DNA from: Mycteria americana
Lineage: Eukaryota > Chordata > Aves > Ciconiiformes > Ciconiidae
Assembly: GCF_035582795.1 (NCBI RefSeq)
Contig: NC_134367.1
Location: forward strand, 90,069,062 to 90,133,061
Length of the DNA: 64,000 nucleotides
Reading direction: 5' to 3'
Part shown: piece by piece, positions 1-15,000 of the stretch
How the letters are laid out: each line of letters opens with the position of its first letter
How positions within the stretch are numbered: the stretch's first letter is position 1
The notes under the pieces: generated by a model
Database searches by the model: none
The model's input: the letters and a program-made list of their open reading frames with translations, nothing else
What the model was told of the DNA's origin: nothing
Translations under genes and position numbers: made by a program

Positions 1-3000
1 TGCTGATGAAGGGAAAAGGAGGGGAAGCGGTGATGAAACTGTCAGGTGGAGCTGGCAACAGTAATTGCTTACCACAGCCCACTTCCTTGGAAGCAAAGGA
101 TCGTGTCTAGCGCAGCAAGCCGACGTTGGCAAGAGCTCGCGTCCGAGTGAGACACCCCCATCGTCAACTACTGCACTGAACCTAATGCTCTGAGAACCTG
201 ACGGCGATGGAGGTTGTTCTGAGGGAAAGATGCTTTCTGTTGCGCGTGACCAGCACTGGCTGCACGCTTCCTTGCGCGTGTCCGTGGCACAGAATTAATA
301 GATGGGTCTCTAAAGACAGATCTATTAGGGCTGTTCCCAGTCACACTCAGTACTTTGGATCTAAGAATACTATTACTTCTGCTAACTAACGGCAACACCT
401 GCATTTCAACGCCACTTGCAACTAATATGAAAATCAGATTATCGTGCCTTGTAGCCTCTCCAGCCCTGTCAGACAAGATGGATGTACTTGATTCCTTCGA
501 TTCCCTGATAGGCACTCACCTGACTCAAAGTGGATGGCTGGACATCAGCTAGCCTTGGAGACAGCAAGCCGGCTACAAGACACCTATTGTAGCTGTCATG
601 AATGGCTTCGCTTATTGAAGGACCAGATTTCTTTAAAAAATTCAAGGTCTGAAACATCAATCACAAACTACAGATTAAGACAGCATTATAATTCAATCAC
701 TAAGGTTCTGGATTACCACTAAGAGAAATAGCATAAGTGTTCACTTAAACTGTCAGAAGGCTTGCATCAGCAATATGCTTTAGGTTAGCAGCCTGACTAA
801 GCATTACTATGCAGAGTCTTAAAGACGGCAGCCAAACTAACAGTTACGGTTCATAACAAAAATCCTGTAAAACAAAACATCAGCTCTTGCAAGGCTTAAT
901 TAAGTGTTTTCGAGTCAATACACAGGCCTTTCTTTTTCCCTGAACACTGACACAAAAGACATTCTATATGAGCTAAAACTAACACGCAACTTTAAATCAC
1001 ACTTTGGAAGACCCTTGCTATGCTGCTTTGTGCAGAAGCTGATTTATGCTGCAAATACTTAGTGAGCTGAAACTTAGTTCAGAATTATTTGTTACAATCT
1101 GTGCAGTGGCTCCGAAGCTGTGATTTGGCCAAGTTTGGGAGAAAAAAAATCTCATTTCTTCTTAAACGGTTCAATAAGTTTTCATTTTCTCCATTCTGTC
1201 CTCCTTTTTCAAGCTAATCAGGACAGAATTTCATTCCGTCCTCCTTTTTCAAGCTAATCAGGGTTCCAAACCCTAACTCAGGACCTATGCAGGCAGTTCT
1301 ATGCAGATGGGTAATAAAGTAGCAGCAGCTTTCCCCGACCTCCACAACAGTTTTGTTCTTGCTCCTAGAGCAACCTTGTATTCCTTTCCAGACATGCAAT
1401 CCCCGATCGTGCTTCAACAGGAGACAATGGTAGGTTTACAGTCCCAAGAGCGGAGCTAAAACACTACCATTTGCACAAAACTGGCAGGATACAATTGCAA
1501 TTATGCGTGTGGATGGGCAGGATGAGCATAAAATGGTCTCTGGCACTGAAAGCAGTGCAGTAGAAAAGGTAGAAAAGGTACACCTCTTGACATTCTCAAT
1601 CAAGATACAGTAAAAGATCACCTCCTTCTGGAAGCCGGTGCAAGTCATATGAACAACTCCGGAGGTCAGCAAGCACGTACCATCTGCAGAAACAATGAAC
1701 GTTTGGCAACATTCCACGCTCTCACAGTTATGTTATGACCTGTTTACATCTTTTAAATAGCAGTATCTGGAAAGATATAACTAAGCGATCATCACATCAC
1801 TTACTTACTTACAAACTTTTTTAAAACAAATTACTGTGTGTAGAAATTTCACCTCTAGTGCTGTTGAGGTGCTGTGCTTTGAGCTTCAGTTCAAAGGCAT
1901 TTCATTTTATAACCATCCCCACTTCACAGGCTACGTTACAAAAGCACCAAACCCCAAAACTCAGCAGACCGCCACATATGTTTCACAAGATTAAATACTC
2001 TGTTAGTACTCAGTTAGTAATCAGAGTTGGGTTGGGGGGGGGGGGTTGGTTTGAACAAGTGAACTAATAAATGGCATTTAACCTCCATTTAAGCTTATCT
2101 CTATTAAAAGCGGTGAAACACCTACCAAAATTATAGGTGCTTGGATGAAAAAACTGCTCAGGTGGTGGATAAGAAGGAGGAACTCCCCGACTTAGGCTCC
2201 GCTCATGTACCAGAATATCCAAAATGAGGTTTGGAGAAGTCACGCTTATTACAGCATCCAGTGACCACAACGCAAAATAGGGGCAGTCATGAAGGAATTC
2301 TTCTGGCCTTAAAGAAAACAAGTGCATAAGCTAAACGCTGACTTTCAAATGAATCCTTTGTAGGGATATTGAAAACAACTTAATAAAAATCTACCTTAGT
2401 GAATCTGGCATTTCAGCAGAATACCAGCGATTAATGTCAAATACACCCAAGTAAGTAGATGGTGCTCCCTGACCGTATGTATTCACTTGCCAACTGAAGA
2501 TTGATACGCTGGTGTCAGGAGATATTACTGTAAAAGACAAGACATTGCTTCTTATTTGTAGAAAATACGATACATCTGATATTTTTTAAAACACCACTTT
2601 CTGGTTTGGCTGAACTCTGTTCTATCATTCATGAAACACAGCCCTTACTAAGACTAATTTAAAACAATTACGGAATAGCAAACATCTCTGCGACAGGTTT
2701 CAGTCCTACTGCCCCTTTTTCTTGGTCAAATTGTATCCGTTCTAAGCCAAATCAAATACACAATGATTAGCTAATTCAATTTTCCATACATGAAGAGTTG
2801 ATCAAGACTTTTAGTTAAATGAATAGTGTATCAAAAAAGTTATGCTAGGAACACATACACTGCTACTTTTAGAAAGCATACAAATAATTATCACATACAC
2901 TTGGATCACTCAGATGGAATTATTGATTTCCAGATTTGACTCAATTACAAGTTTTCAGAGTAGCTCCTTTCCAGCATATTCAGAATGAAAGAACACAATT

Positions 3001-6000
3001 ATCACACTAAATAAACAAACAAACCCCCAACAAACCGGAAATTGGAATAAAGATTTTGACATAAAACATTCACAAAGTTATACTCAGTAAGTTCTCTCTC
3101 TAAGTGGAACGGTCTGTCTTCTCTGGGGAGAGCGCATTCTCTAGATGTAAAGCAAAGTATGTGGTCGAATAGAGCAAGGAACAAGGCGGCGGTTGGTTTG
3201 GCAAAATGTTCCTCTGCTCTCTGTTGCATTCATCATTACCATTTGGGGATCCTCACACACTTTACTATGTTTCATTGGCAACTTCTGAGCCATTTCAGTT
3301 TTGTTAGCCGCTCAAACTGCCTTTGAAGATATCCATTCTTTTCATAACTCAGAAGACAGCTTCACTGCTAGCCTCAACCCACACCCAACAGAAGCTCATG
3401 TGTGCCTACAACTTAACTTGAACAGATTCTGAATAAAAGCTAATTAGAAACCATCAGAAGAATTACAGGTAGTTCTCCATGCCTCATACTTCATAAAAAG
3501 GAGACAGAAAGGGGTTGTTTTGAGTTTTGGTTTTGGGGGTTTTTTGGGGGGGAGGGTGGGTGGTTTTTTTGTTTTTAACAAGTTTTTAGAAGGCACTCTC
3601 CTCAGAAACATGACACAAGTGGACAAAATCCAAAGGTGTTTATAATAGATTTTGACACACCGTTGACAGAGGATGGCATCACAAAAAGAGATGGAAGTTG
3701 CCACTTCAGGACTAAATCAAAGCTAATAAACAGAAATAGCCTAGAAAGATCATGCAAGTGTCTTCTTTGTAACATCAGACATAAGTTAAGGCCCGTAAGA
3801 AGAGAGGGAAGGCAAATAACACAGTCAAAACAAAAGGCTAGGAAAGTTATCACTGCAGCAGGCTCAAAGATCTGGTCAGAGCATAACTGAATTTCTAAAC
3901 CCAGAGATGTATATTTAATTATTGCAAGATAATGAAAGACATCTTAAGAGTTTGAACTGTCTGTACGGACAAGGAAAGCTATTGCTTTAAGAACTCGTAG
4001 GTGTAGGAACCCAATAGCTTTAGAGAGGAAAAAATGGACAGGCAGGTCATAGAATCATAGAATCATTTAGGTTGGAAAAGACCCTTAAGATCATTGAGCC
4101 CAAGCATAAGCTGAACACTGCCAAGTCCACCACTGAACCATGTCCCTAAGCACCACATCTACACGTCTTTTAAATACCTCCAGGGACGGTGACTCAACCA
4201 CTGCCCTGGGCAGCTTCTTCCAATGCTTCATAACCCTTTCAGTGAAGAAATTTTGCCTAATATGCAATCTAAACCTCCCCTGGCGCAACGTGAGGCCATT
4301 TCCTCTCGTCCTATCACTTGCTACCTGGGAGAAGAGACCAACACCCGCCTCGCCACAATCTCCTTTCAGGTAGTTGTAGAGAGCCATAAAGTCTCCCCTC
4401 AGCCTCCTTTTCTCCAGGCTAAACAACCCCAGTTCCCTCAGCCACTCCTCATCAGACTTCTGCTCCAGACCCTTCACCAGCTTCGTTGCCCTTCTCTGGA
4501 CACGCTCCAGCCCCTCAATGTCTCTCTTGTAGTGGGGGGCCCAAAACTGAACACAGGATTCGAGGTGCGGCTGAGTACAGGGGCACGATCACTTCCCTAG
4601 TCCTACTGGACACACTATTTCTCATACAAGCCAGGATGCCATTGGCTTTCTTGGCCACCTGGGCGCACTGCCGGCTCATATTCAGCCGGCTCTCGACCAA
4701 CACCCCCAGGTCCTTTCCTGCCAGGCAGCTTGCCAGCCACTCTTCCCCAGGCCTGTAGCATTGCACGGGCTTGTTGTGACCCAAGTGCAGGACCCGGCAC
4801 TTAGCCTTGTTGAACCCCATACAATTGACCTCGGCCCACTGATCCAGCCTGTCCAGGTCCCTCTGTAGAGCCTTTCTACCCTTGAGCAGATCAACGCTCC
4901 TGCCCAACTTGGCGTCATCTGCAAACTTACTGAGGGTGCACTCGATCCCCTCGTCCAGATCATTGATAAAGATATTAAACAGAACTGGGGCCAGTGCTGA
5001 GCCCTGGGGAACACCACTTGTGGCCGGCCGCCAGCTGCATGCAGATGCAGACATAGGTTTGAACAGGGAAAAAAAATTCCGGTAACATTCCTAAGCAATG
5101 GAGAGAATGATCTTATTGTTCAAAGAGGACAGCCGGAGGAATAAAATGACTGACAAGCATTATACAGATGACCCCACCATGCATTGCTATAGCACGTCAG
5201 CAAGCGTAAAACCAAACCTATGTTTTTCTTTAAAGAAGTCCCACCTAACTTAAGCACCCAATTTTTCTTTTTGAATAAGCCCAACAAGCTAGTCTATACG
5301 GACATTTAAGACTTTCAGACTGTGAGTACGGAACAGCATTCATTGCTTAGATTCCAAAACCATTCATTTTAGAATAGCCAAACACGGACATCAGAACAAA
5401 CCTTCATTAACGCTATCCTCTCTGTCAACATGGCTGCGAAATTTTTCTATAGTCTGACAGCTGAGTAATTTGGTACTGCTGATCTGCTCTCTCAAGGGAA
5501 AGACTTCATCCGTCAGATCTAAACTGTACCTTTCGTCACAGTGTTCCAAACCCTGGGGAAGAAATAAAAGAAGAGAGAAAAGGTCATTTGGAGATAAAAA
5601 CATACATTCTACCTAAATATGAAAGAATATCTCTAACATAATATGCATATTATACTGTATATTTCCCATGAGCTTACTTCTGATGGCAAATAGAAACTAC
5701 ATCTGACATGCAAGAGAATTGTCAAATCGTAACGGGCAAGTTTGGAGTTTGGCTGTAAAGGCTTTTTCAAGATTTAGCATTTCCCTAACATTGCTCAGTT
5801 CTAAACATGTTTTGCAGAATTCCTTGCAACATCGAGGAATGATCACTACAAACAAATTTAATAAAAGATGTCCTGAACAAGTCCACCATTTCAAAAGACT
5901 ATTTCATCAGACACAGTACTAAAACTCCATAAACCTGTCAGAGATTAATTTTAACAGCTAGAAATTTCAATTTTTATTCCCAAATGAAGAGCCAGTCCCT

Positions 6001-9000
6001 CCCAAAGTTGGGGCAGAGGGGAAGGGGAAAATAATATCAAACAATTCCTGCCTAAGACAACTCCTGAAGCAAAACAGTCGAGATTAAATTTTCCACACTG
6101 GGGCAAGCAAATCTAAGTTAAGGAACTCCACTGTATGGAAGATGTTAAGTAATGACTTTACTGAGCAGTAAAATATGAAGGCAGTTTTCAAATGAGAGGC
6201 ACTGGTCAGACTCTGATGTGAAAGCAGAGACTGTACACTCTGTCCATCCGCAAGCATTGTGCAGGACAACGGTAAAGACGTGCTCCGTGACCATGATTGC
6301 ATACACTGGATTTAGCAACTGCTGAGATGGTATAAAAAAGATCTTTGAAAGCATAACTTAAACGTACCTTTATGTTTAATTACTCGAGCACAGACTTCAA
6401 CCAGCCTTGAAGGCAATGCAGACACAAGTTTCACGCTCATTTATAAAAAAACAGTGCCACGTGTTCCAAAAGGCCTGTCTGTGACTTTTGACCACCATAC
6501 AAAGTCAAAGATGCGCTGTTTCATCTTTGAAAGCCTCAAGTCTGGTTCCTGGAAAGTTAAGCACTGCTGCCGTAGACAAGTCTTTCAAGCTCCTATGAAC
6601 TCTCTTCAGTGAACAAGGGTCAACAGGAGATTCCTCCTTGTTTACTCAAACTTGGCCTGGCAAATGGGAACAACTCTTAAATCTTCCGCCACTGAAGATG
6701 GACAAGAAACTTGACTCAGACAGCCATGTGGGCAGACAGCCAGGTAGTACTGGCCAATTTGTGACTACAAGGAAGTATTCTGAGACTAAAAAAGTCCTCT
6801 CTAGAGCACAGATCCTGTCCTAAGGCATCTCTTGGGGGTTCTTTTGGGGGTTTGGGAGTTGGTTTGGGGTTTTTTTTGGCAGTAGGTGATAGCAGGTCTT
6901 GGTATGAAGCTACACGGGGAAGTGGCTCATCTGGAAGCTAGCTGAAGCAGCTGCCTTTTCTCCCCAGAGGGTCCAGCTGTGTCGTTCCCTCTTCAGCTAC
7001 CTTGTAAGATTGGTTCCTGTTCCAATCCTCCACAACACTCCTCACAGGGAAGCAGAAAGAGCAAGGGAGTGAAAGATCTCAAATCCAGAGGCCGGTGCCT
7101 GACACCTCTTACAACCCTGTGAATGCATCACTGGTTGCACAGTCTGCAGAGGGTTAAAAGTCTTGCATTAACTACACCACAGCTTTCTCAGGTGGCAAAC
7201 ACAACATTATTTAATCACTTTGTGTGCTTTTTTCTAAGAGCATCACCTGGAATTTCTAGTAGACCCATATTTAAAAGCTGCTGAAACATTTCAGGTCTCT
7301 GAGGTGAAAAATGACACTCGGCACATCTTATTCAGGAAAATAAGATGACCAAGACAAAGAATTGCTGAATAGTAAAAGCTCCCACATGTTAACATTAAAG
7401 AGACAGAACAAAGTAGCCAAAGAGAGAAATGGATAGAGACAACTGGTTTTGTTCCAAAGCAGCACACAGTACAAGGTATTGTCTTTGCCACTGCGAAAAC
7501 TGTGGCTACAAATACCTTTTCAAAGAGGATGAAGCAACACAGAAGTTCAAAGACGAGAAAACTGGAGAAAGATTCAAGAATCTTCCTCCTATCCACCTGC
7601 CAAAGTACTTAGAGCGCTGCAAGAGATGAAGAAATGAACTGCAATGAAAGCCCTTTTAGAATTAAAACACCCAATCAGGGTGCTCTGCTCCTCTAGAGCA
7701 CTGTATATTTATGTCATAAAAAAATTGCACATAAAGAGATGACATCCATATTTAGAACGTGCCCATTCACTTGAAGATATTGATACCTTGTCATCATGAT
7801 AGATAATGCATTTTAAAGAAACACCACCTTTTCCAAACACCTAACCTTGCTCTATTCAAAAGCAACATTTACAAATGCGGAATGTACATTTCCCTATGTA
7901 CAAGGGAAAAGGTCAAAATCTAAACTCATTCCAAAAAATCAAAACGCACAGTCCCTATAAAAACAGAGCACCACGACACAAGAATCACCCCGGTTTCATT
8001 CCACACCTATTGTGGAGAATAGGCAAGAGAAAGTCTCAAAATAGGAGGAAAGAATTGCTCTGAAATAAGATGACTTTCCCCTCAGAAAGATTTTGGAAGA
8101 GTTTCAAGCATACTACTGAATAGAATTATACATTATACGAATGCGTCTTATGTCTGTTACGTAGCTGAGAGATAATGATACCTCATGTGTATTTTAAAGA
8201 CAACATCTTTGGAGCCAGTTCTAAAAATGTATGCATCCTCTTCGGACCAAATCATACCACTGTTTACTGTATTCACATATTTTGCTGGCTTTCAGAGTAC
8301 ACTTCATAGGTAAGCCAGCCAAAAAGTAGAAAGGGTTACCTTTATAGCTACTAGGTTGCAGGATCAACACTTAAGAGACCTTGTAGCTACATTTCATTTG
8401 AAGTCCTGCTGACAGAGCTCAAAAGAAAAACAAGACTATAAAACCAAAGATCAGAAAAGAATCAAGCTATATGACCGTATTTTAAGAAAGGGAGACAGAC
8501 AGAAGCTTGTTCAAGTCTGCAGTGTGGCTAAAGTCTTCTCCTCCTCCATGCCATTAATTTGGTGTTTAAATGAAGAATAATTTTATTTGTAAAAGCTGCT
8601 TCCTCTTCAGGAATTGATAGGGGCTCTTTGCAGATGACTCTAGTTGGAACACACGACGCTGCAGTAGTATAAAACTGTATGACTCCTTTTCAAAAAGCAT
8701 GGAGAAAGGCTGTGCCCAAGAAGACTCGGCAAAAGAGTATTTCTTTTTAGTCATCTCTGAATTTTGGTGGTCAATATTACCCCTGCCAACTTCACTGGTA
8801 CTCACTCAGAGAAAATTACTATTTTCAGCCTTTTGCATACATGCACACCTTACCTCATACATGACTTGTCCTGATGCCAAGCGTTTTCTGTCACCAAATG
8901 TTAACTGCAACAGATGTAAACTCGCATCATCACCTTCACTGAAAAAGGTATAAATTATGAAGTTTGATTACAAAGCTGCTTTATAGTCCTCGTTATCCTT

Positions 9001-12000
9001 TTAGTAGATCTAGACTGAAGTTCTCTTAATAGCATGCTCCTGCTGAAAAGAAAAACAGCACTTCCCAAAACACGATCATTGGTCACATCTAGCCCCTAGA
9101 GCATACAGGAGGAAATTTGGACACTAACAGCTTCAGGGGCAAATGCGAACCATACAATTTGAAAGCTTTCATATGTTGTATGGACTAGAAATTGTTGGAA
9201 ATAGTTCTTCACAGTGAAGAGTCATTGATCAGAACTGCTTTAAAGTCAAACTCAAAAAGATTGCCGCTCTGCGAATGGCTGAGTTCATGAAATACCATGC
9301 TGATGCTGAACGAGAGAGATCTTTCTCCCTTTCCCTTACCACCACAGCTCCAGTCCCTCTCTTGCATACACTGCACCCTTCCACATACTGATTGGATTCA
9401 TTAGCCCAGCAGGAAACCATTGACTTTTCTGCTGAACAGTGATCGTTCTCTGCCAGGTGAGCTGAACCGGCTCGTGAAGGCTCCAAAGGCTGCTGAAGTT
9501 GGCACAAGGTAATGGCAATACTGTCACCTCCCCCCTTGAGGGGCAGCAGGCTGTTATATCGGCACGTTTAGTGTTCTAGGTCTGCAGCCTCAACTCCTTT
9601 TAAGGGTATTTTAATACCACGGTGCGGATATCAAACAAATCATGAAGCACTCGTCAAGAAGCAAAGGAAATCATTTCAGAACGCAAGCACAAAGATATAG
9701 CCACTCTTGCTTTGCCTTCTTTCAGAAGGTAGGAACTAGTAGGTCCCTCTTCACGTCTCTTAAATCCTGAAAAAATTGCATTGCGAGCTTAACACCTTCC
9801 GTACCTGAGGCAAGCTCCTGCACAGCTAAATAAACAAAACAAATGTACATGTATTAACTGTATGTGAACAAATACAAAAAAAAATATCCATTCGGTGGCT
9901 TCTAGTAAATGTCGATTCACCTTTCTTGCGTAGACTGAACAGCCCACAAGTAGCAACAATTGCGAGGATCATTCTCAGGCTCTTGAAAAGTAACAGCATA
10001 GACAGGAATCCTTCCTCCTTCCAGCTGAGAGTGGTGCCTACAGGTTTAAAAAAAAAAAAAAAAAACACAAGTAAAAAGAAAAAGAAAAGAGGTGAGCCTG
10101 CTGGCCCTAACTGTTTGTAGAAGGGTAGAAGCATCTTCTGAGAAAAGAGCACCTTACGTGCTTATCCTCAAAGTACAGGAGGTCATACTTCCGTCTCAAA
10201 CAAGCGAGTCAAGGAAGCGACTACTTTTTACGCAACAGTCAAGAGGTGAGGAAATTACTCTCCATCAAATGCAATAACCTGGGTTTATCTCCTCCTCTGC
10301 CTGAGGAGGAGGAACAACAACATACATGATTACTTCAGCTGCCAGGCAAAAGGTTGTTCCTACTGTTGTAGCCTACTTCAATATGGAACTGAAAATGCAG
10401 CATCTCTTCTGAACAAATTTAAAACAGCGCCAAACAGGAGTCGTTTCTCGTTTCTTTGCTTGCACCGTGTAAAGCATTTTTCTCCCAGACTTCTGAACCT
10501 TATTTGCACCTTCACAATCCATTCTTGCCACCTAATTATTCCTCCACTCTCTGTTTATGCACCCAATAGGTTCTGGTGAGTCACTGCAGATTTGCTTAGG
10601 TGAATCCCTGTCTGAATTTGGTCAAATATTCCACGTGAGATTGCTCTTTGGCAAATTTAAAATCATCTCTTAGTTTTTCCATGGCTTATAAATTTATATG
10701 TCCCTTATTCTCATCTCCAAGTGCTCCAAGCAAACTTTCAATCACACGCATCGTTGCCTTGCAATGGGTCAATCCCCTATTTCGGTCAAGGCTGAAATGT
10801 AGGAAAGAATATCTGCTCAGGCACAGATCAGCTATGCATTTTGCATGTCTCACTAGTTTCATCCAGGACACTTTAAAGAATCTTATTGCCAAAATCACAT
10901 TATTAACAACCTTAAGCCTTTCAATGTATGCCCTAATTGCAGGAACTGGTTCTGAAAAATAATTTTTAAAATCTGTTTCATGGAAATACACACACTTCCT
11001 GCTTTCACTGACCACTACTGATGGAACAAAGTGTCTTACAGAACTCAGCTCCATCACATCCTAACTGCTTGACATAACCCAAAGCAGCATGCTTTCCACA
11101 ACTCCTCCATCCACAGGCACTGTAAGGAAAACAATCCTAGTCCACTGGGGAGAAGGCGGTCCACTTAATCCATCTATGACTTCGGAGTTATTTCAGAAGA
11201 GGATTTCTACACATTCCAAGCTTATACTCAACATTTCCATCCCTGAAAAAGTTCTCTTTAAATTCACATTCGTCCTTAAGCAAAAAATGGAGAGCCCTGC
11301 ACCTCCAGGCATGGCCAAGTGCAAAGGCCTACTTACTCCCTCTTCAAAGTTTTCATATTCCATAGAGACAGGTAGCCATCTGAAAAACCCACAACGAGCT
11401 GATTGCTTCTGCTTATGTAGTAGAGGGTTGATACTGCTGTTCCTGAAGGACTTTGTAATTGAAAACAGAGATGTCTCCCTTCTCTGGTCACAGTTTCTCT
11501 TCTTTGTGGAACTTCAGCAGGAATTGTAGTGGCAACTTCCAGATCTACACACACAAAACCACACGGTAAATGAATGCGTTATGCCATTTAGGTTGCATTT
11601 TAAACACTGACGTGACAACAGGTATAATCTAATTCTACCGTCCCAGGCAAAATACCCATTTATGCAACACTTTTTTTGCTATTTCCACTTTGCACGTATT
11701 CAAAGAACATCAGAACTCTCTGACTGGACAGGTTTTCTCACTCGTAGTTCCAAACCAGGTACAAGTGTGACCTTCATAGACAAATTCTCCTTGCACTCCC
11801 TCAATCAGGAGGTTGGGCCTCATGATGAAGCTATTTGAAGTGGCATCAACTCCTCAAGCCACTGTTGTAATAGCCAAAACAGTGTATGCCATCTGAATAC
11901 ACAAATTAGAGATTTCATTCATCCAAATGCATGGCACCCCACTGGCAAGAATCACAGCGACATGGGGATCTTTGTGGGAGGGAGGCATTTATAACATTAG

Positions 12001-15000
12001 AAGGACTATTAAGCCTCTCCCAGTTTTAATCAGTTCAGGACTATACGATGTCAAACCGCCACCTGTCATCCGTAGTCATAAATGTCTGCGCACTAGTATC
12101 TTCAAAGCGGGATGCGGATTGTTTCTTTAAAAGACACAAGTTTTCTTACTTTTAAATTAAAGTATCAAAACTGCAAGCTTACACAATGGTTCTGTTTCAT
12201 TCTGACTGCAGGACAAATCATCCAAACAAAGGTCAACCAGAAGGAGATGACCAACATCTGTAGCCACTGCTGCCACTCCAAAGAGCCATCGCAGACTCTG
12301 ATGTAGGTGCCGAGTGCTCACACTGGCTCCGCCGTGATTAGTTATGGCTTCTATAGCCGTTACCTGCAGGAAAGCTACAAGTTAATATTTAAGCTGTTTG
12401 ACAAGCTAGATAGAAATCACTCAAAAGGGAAGCCAGAATTAGCCCATCAGAAACAAGAAAGTTAATACAGGGTCATAAGGCTTAAAAACAAAGCATTGCT
12501 TCCAATTCTGTCAAGAAAAAAGAAAAAAAAAAAAAGCCCTGTACAAAAATCTGTTACTGCCTCCCATTTCCTAGATTTCCTACAGTTATTTAAGTGAACT
12601 AACGTCAACTTCAAGTTCTCCCACCGCTCACAGCCCATCAGCACTGTGATACAGTCTATGCCTTCTTTGCCAAACAGCTATTGGCATAAATCAGGGCTCT
12701 AAGTCAGACGAGGCAGCGGCCAAGGTGCACGGTAGACACACCAGTTCCATGGGAATGAAACAGTTCTAGGAAGTGTTGAAGGGAGATAGGAGCTTAGTAA
12801 AAATTACGCTAGTCCTCATTTCAAATAAAACTAACAACCAGACGAAGTAAAAAAAGTTTTAAGCGCACACCAGCACTTTTATGAATGTTAACAAAGATTT
12901 AAAAAGCCAGCCGAAAACAATGGCAGCTCGGTAGATAAAAAGCTGACTCCAGCTAAGGAAGAAGCGCACACTGCTCTTGAACATGCAAAGCAGTCTGCAT
13001 GCAACTTGATTACAAGGTCTTTATTAAGACAGACCTTTCAGCACCTGCAACACATCCCAGGCCAATACGGACTGCTGTAGCAGAGATACAAGCACATGAA
13101 GACTCCTGCACTAAAGCTATACAGCAAAAGAACACAGGCCACCCTTTAGCCTTCTTGCAACATGCAACACAATGAAAACAGGAAGCTTTACATCAACAAC
13201 AAAGTTTTACAGGAAAATAAAACCAAGAAGTGAGCATCACAAGGTCGTCCACTTTGTTTATGTATTTTTTAAGCCTCAAAGTTTTCTCCTCTCCCAGACC
13301 AAGCACTTGCTATGACTACACTGCCTGGCAGTCTGCTACAGAATTTACCTTTCGTCTTGGTCTCAAGAATTCTAATCTTAGAAGTACCTACAGCAATTCA
13401 GACAACTTTATTTTGTTTCAGATTTCCTAGAAATCAAATTAAATTTCCAATCTCCTCTGCTACTCAAAGGACTGTCAAAAGCGTTTTGACTACGCAAATT
13501 TTTGCTGCTCCAAGTCTTGATGACTGTTAGGAGGAAAGCAGAAATGCTGTACATATCTCACTGCAGAATTAGCCAAAGTTCAAGCGTTGCTTCTAACTTC
13601 TTTTTCTTTGAAGATTTTTTTCGTTGTACGACTGGCTCCAAATGAATCTTTTCCATTTTTGCATGCAGTCTTCCAACAATGTTTCCCAGTTTTAACACTT
13701 CAATTTTCCATGTAGAAGCTCCTGGCGCTGCCTATTTTTCCACTGCGCTATGAAAAGCCAGTGCATATTCTCCTAGACTACTGCCAACTCATTCTGGGAA
13801 TGAACAAAGAAAACTTTTCTCAGCTCACTGAATCTGAATGCTACCCTTCTGCCTCATACAAACCAGGAAAAATTGGGAAAAGACCGTTCCATAGTTCCGA
13901 AACATACAACCAGTATAAACCAATTTAATATAATTAATGTTTTACATTCAGATTGGCTTTCACAAGAATCCCATTCAAATAATACTCCATTAACATTTTC
14001 AGTTTTCTGATGCAGTTCACATGCACATCCAGAGGGCAAGTAGAGATGCTCCCACGAAAAAAAGTTATGCCAAAATGCTTTCTAAGCTTGTCAGTTTGGG
14101 TTTTTTAACTCATTCCTTTACCCTCTGAATGACTACACATCTACCCTTATGCTAAAAGGCAGTCATACAGTCACTATAAATACCCTGTATTAATACACTA
14201 ATGGCTTGACACCTTGGACCAGAGTCACTCTTAAGTTAGCGTTAACCTGTACAACTTCATTGTCCACAGAAGATACACCCACACGGAAAATAGTCTGGAA
14301 AGGCAGGTGCTCATTAAAGCCTTAAAACAGTAATGACAAAAACGGCAGAAAGTGATGTCAAGAACGCATCTGCATTTTACTTTTAAAAAGAATCCGTGTG
14401 AAACACAGAGGAACATTCAGGCAGATTAAAACCCCAAATGATACACTACATAATATGCAAGTATGAGGTACAGAATAAACCCAAAACACATGGACAGTGG
14501 CCAAGTGGCTTGGTTTTGCTTACCCTTACTCCCGCTCACAACTTAGAAGTTAACAGTCCAACTCGCAATACCTGGGTCCTGTCTACGCTGATCTAACTAA
14601 TCTAACAGCAAGAAGACAGGAAGCACAACAAAAGCAACAGACCAAACATGCTTGTAATCAAGAGCATTCAGGGCACAAGAGCAAAACTTCAGATAAGCTT
14701 TGCCCTTATTCCAAAATTCATAACCTTTATCACACAACAGCCAACTTTTCCCCCCAAGGCTTCTTCATATGTTCTCCTCAACCCCTTTTTTTGCGCTGCG
14801 GAAAAACTCCCTAATACAACCGAGAGTTAAAACGACATTCTATTTCAAATCACTTCTGTAGACGCAGAGGCAATATGTGACACGATCCTTCTTGACCTTT
14901 CCTTTTCCTAGTCCCAGCTTACTTAGATTTAAGAAATAAAACTTAACAAAGCTACGTCATTTTTCACAAACATGATTTACTTACTGATTACGCGCTTATG

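Larger units (their letters stand above)
1..7560. repeat. Left copy of a large direct repeat (period about 56.44 kb)
   Basis: Bases 1-7560 match 56440-64000 in the same orientation along their whole length. The offset is 56439 up to the G-run near 2040, 56435 after it, and 56440 after a 5-base indel near 7397. I counted about 27 substitutions, mostly transitions, none of them in the five shared exons. The match touches both window edges, so the true repeat is longer. Examples: 353 C/G, 799 A/G, 1408 T/C, 3893 C/G, 5814 T/C. Confidence 0.97.

Noticed and set aside
7429-7629. Plus-strand ORF of 66 codons with charged residues, repeated in part at the right edge
   Set aside because: It lies in an AHCTF1 intron, has no splice context, and a 5-base indel and substitutions just upstream and inside show no sign of constraint.
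11089-11529. Plus-strand ORF of 146 codons
   Set aside because: It is the antisense shadow of AHCTF1 exon 4 and its flank.
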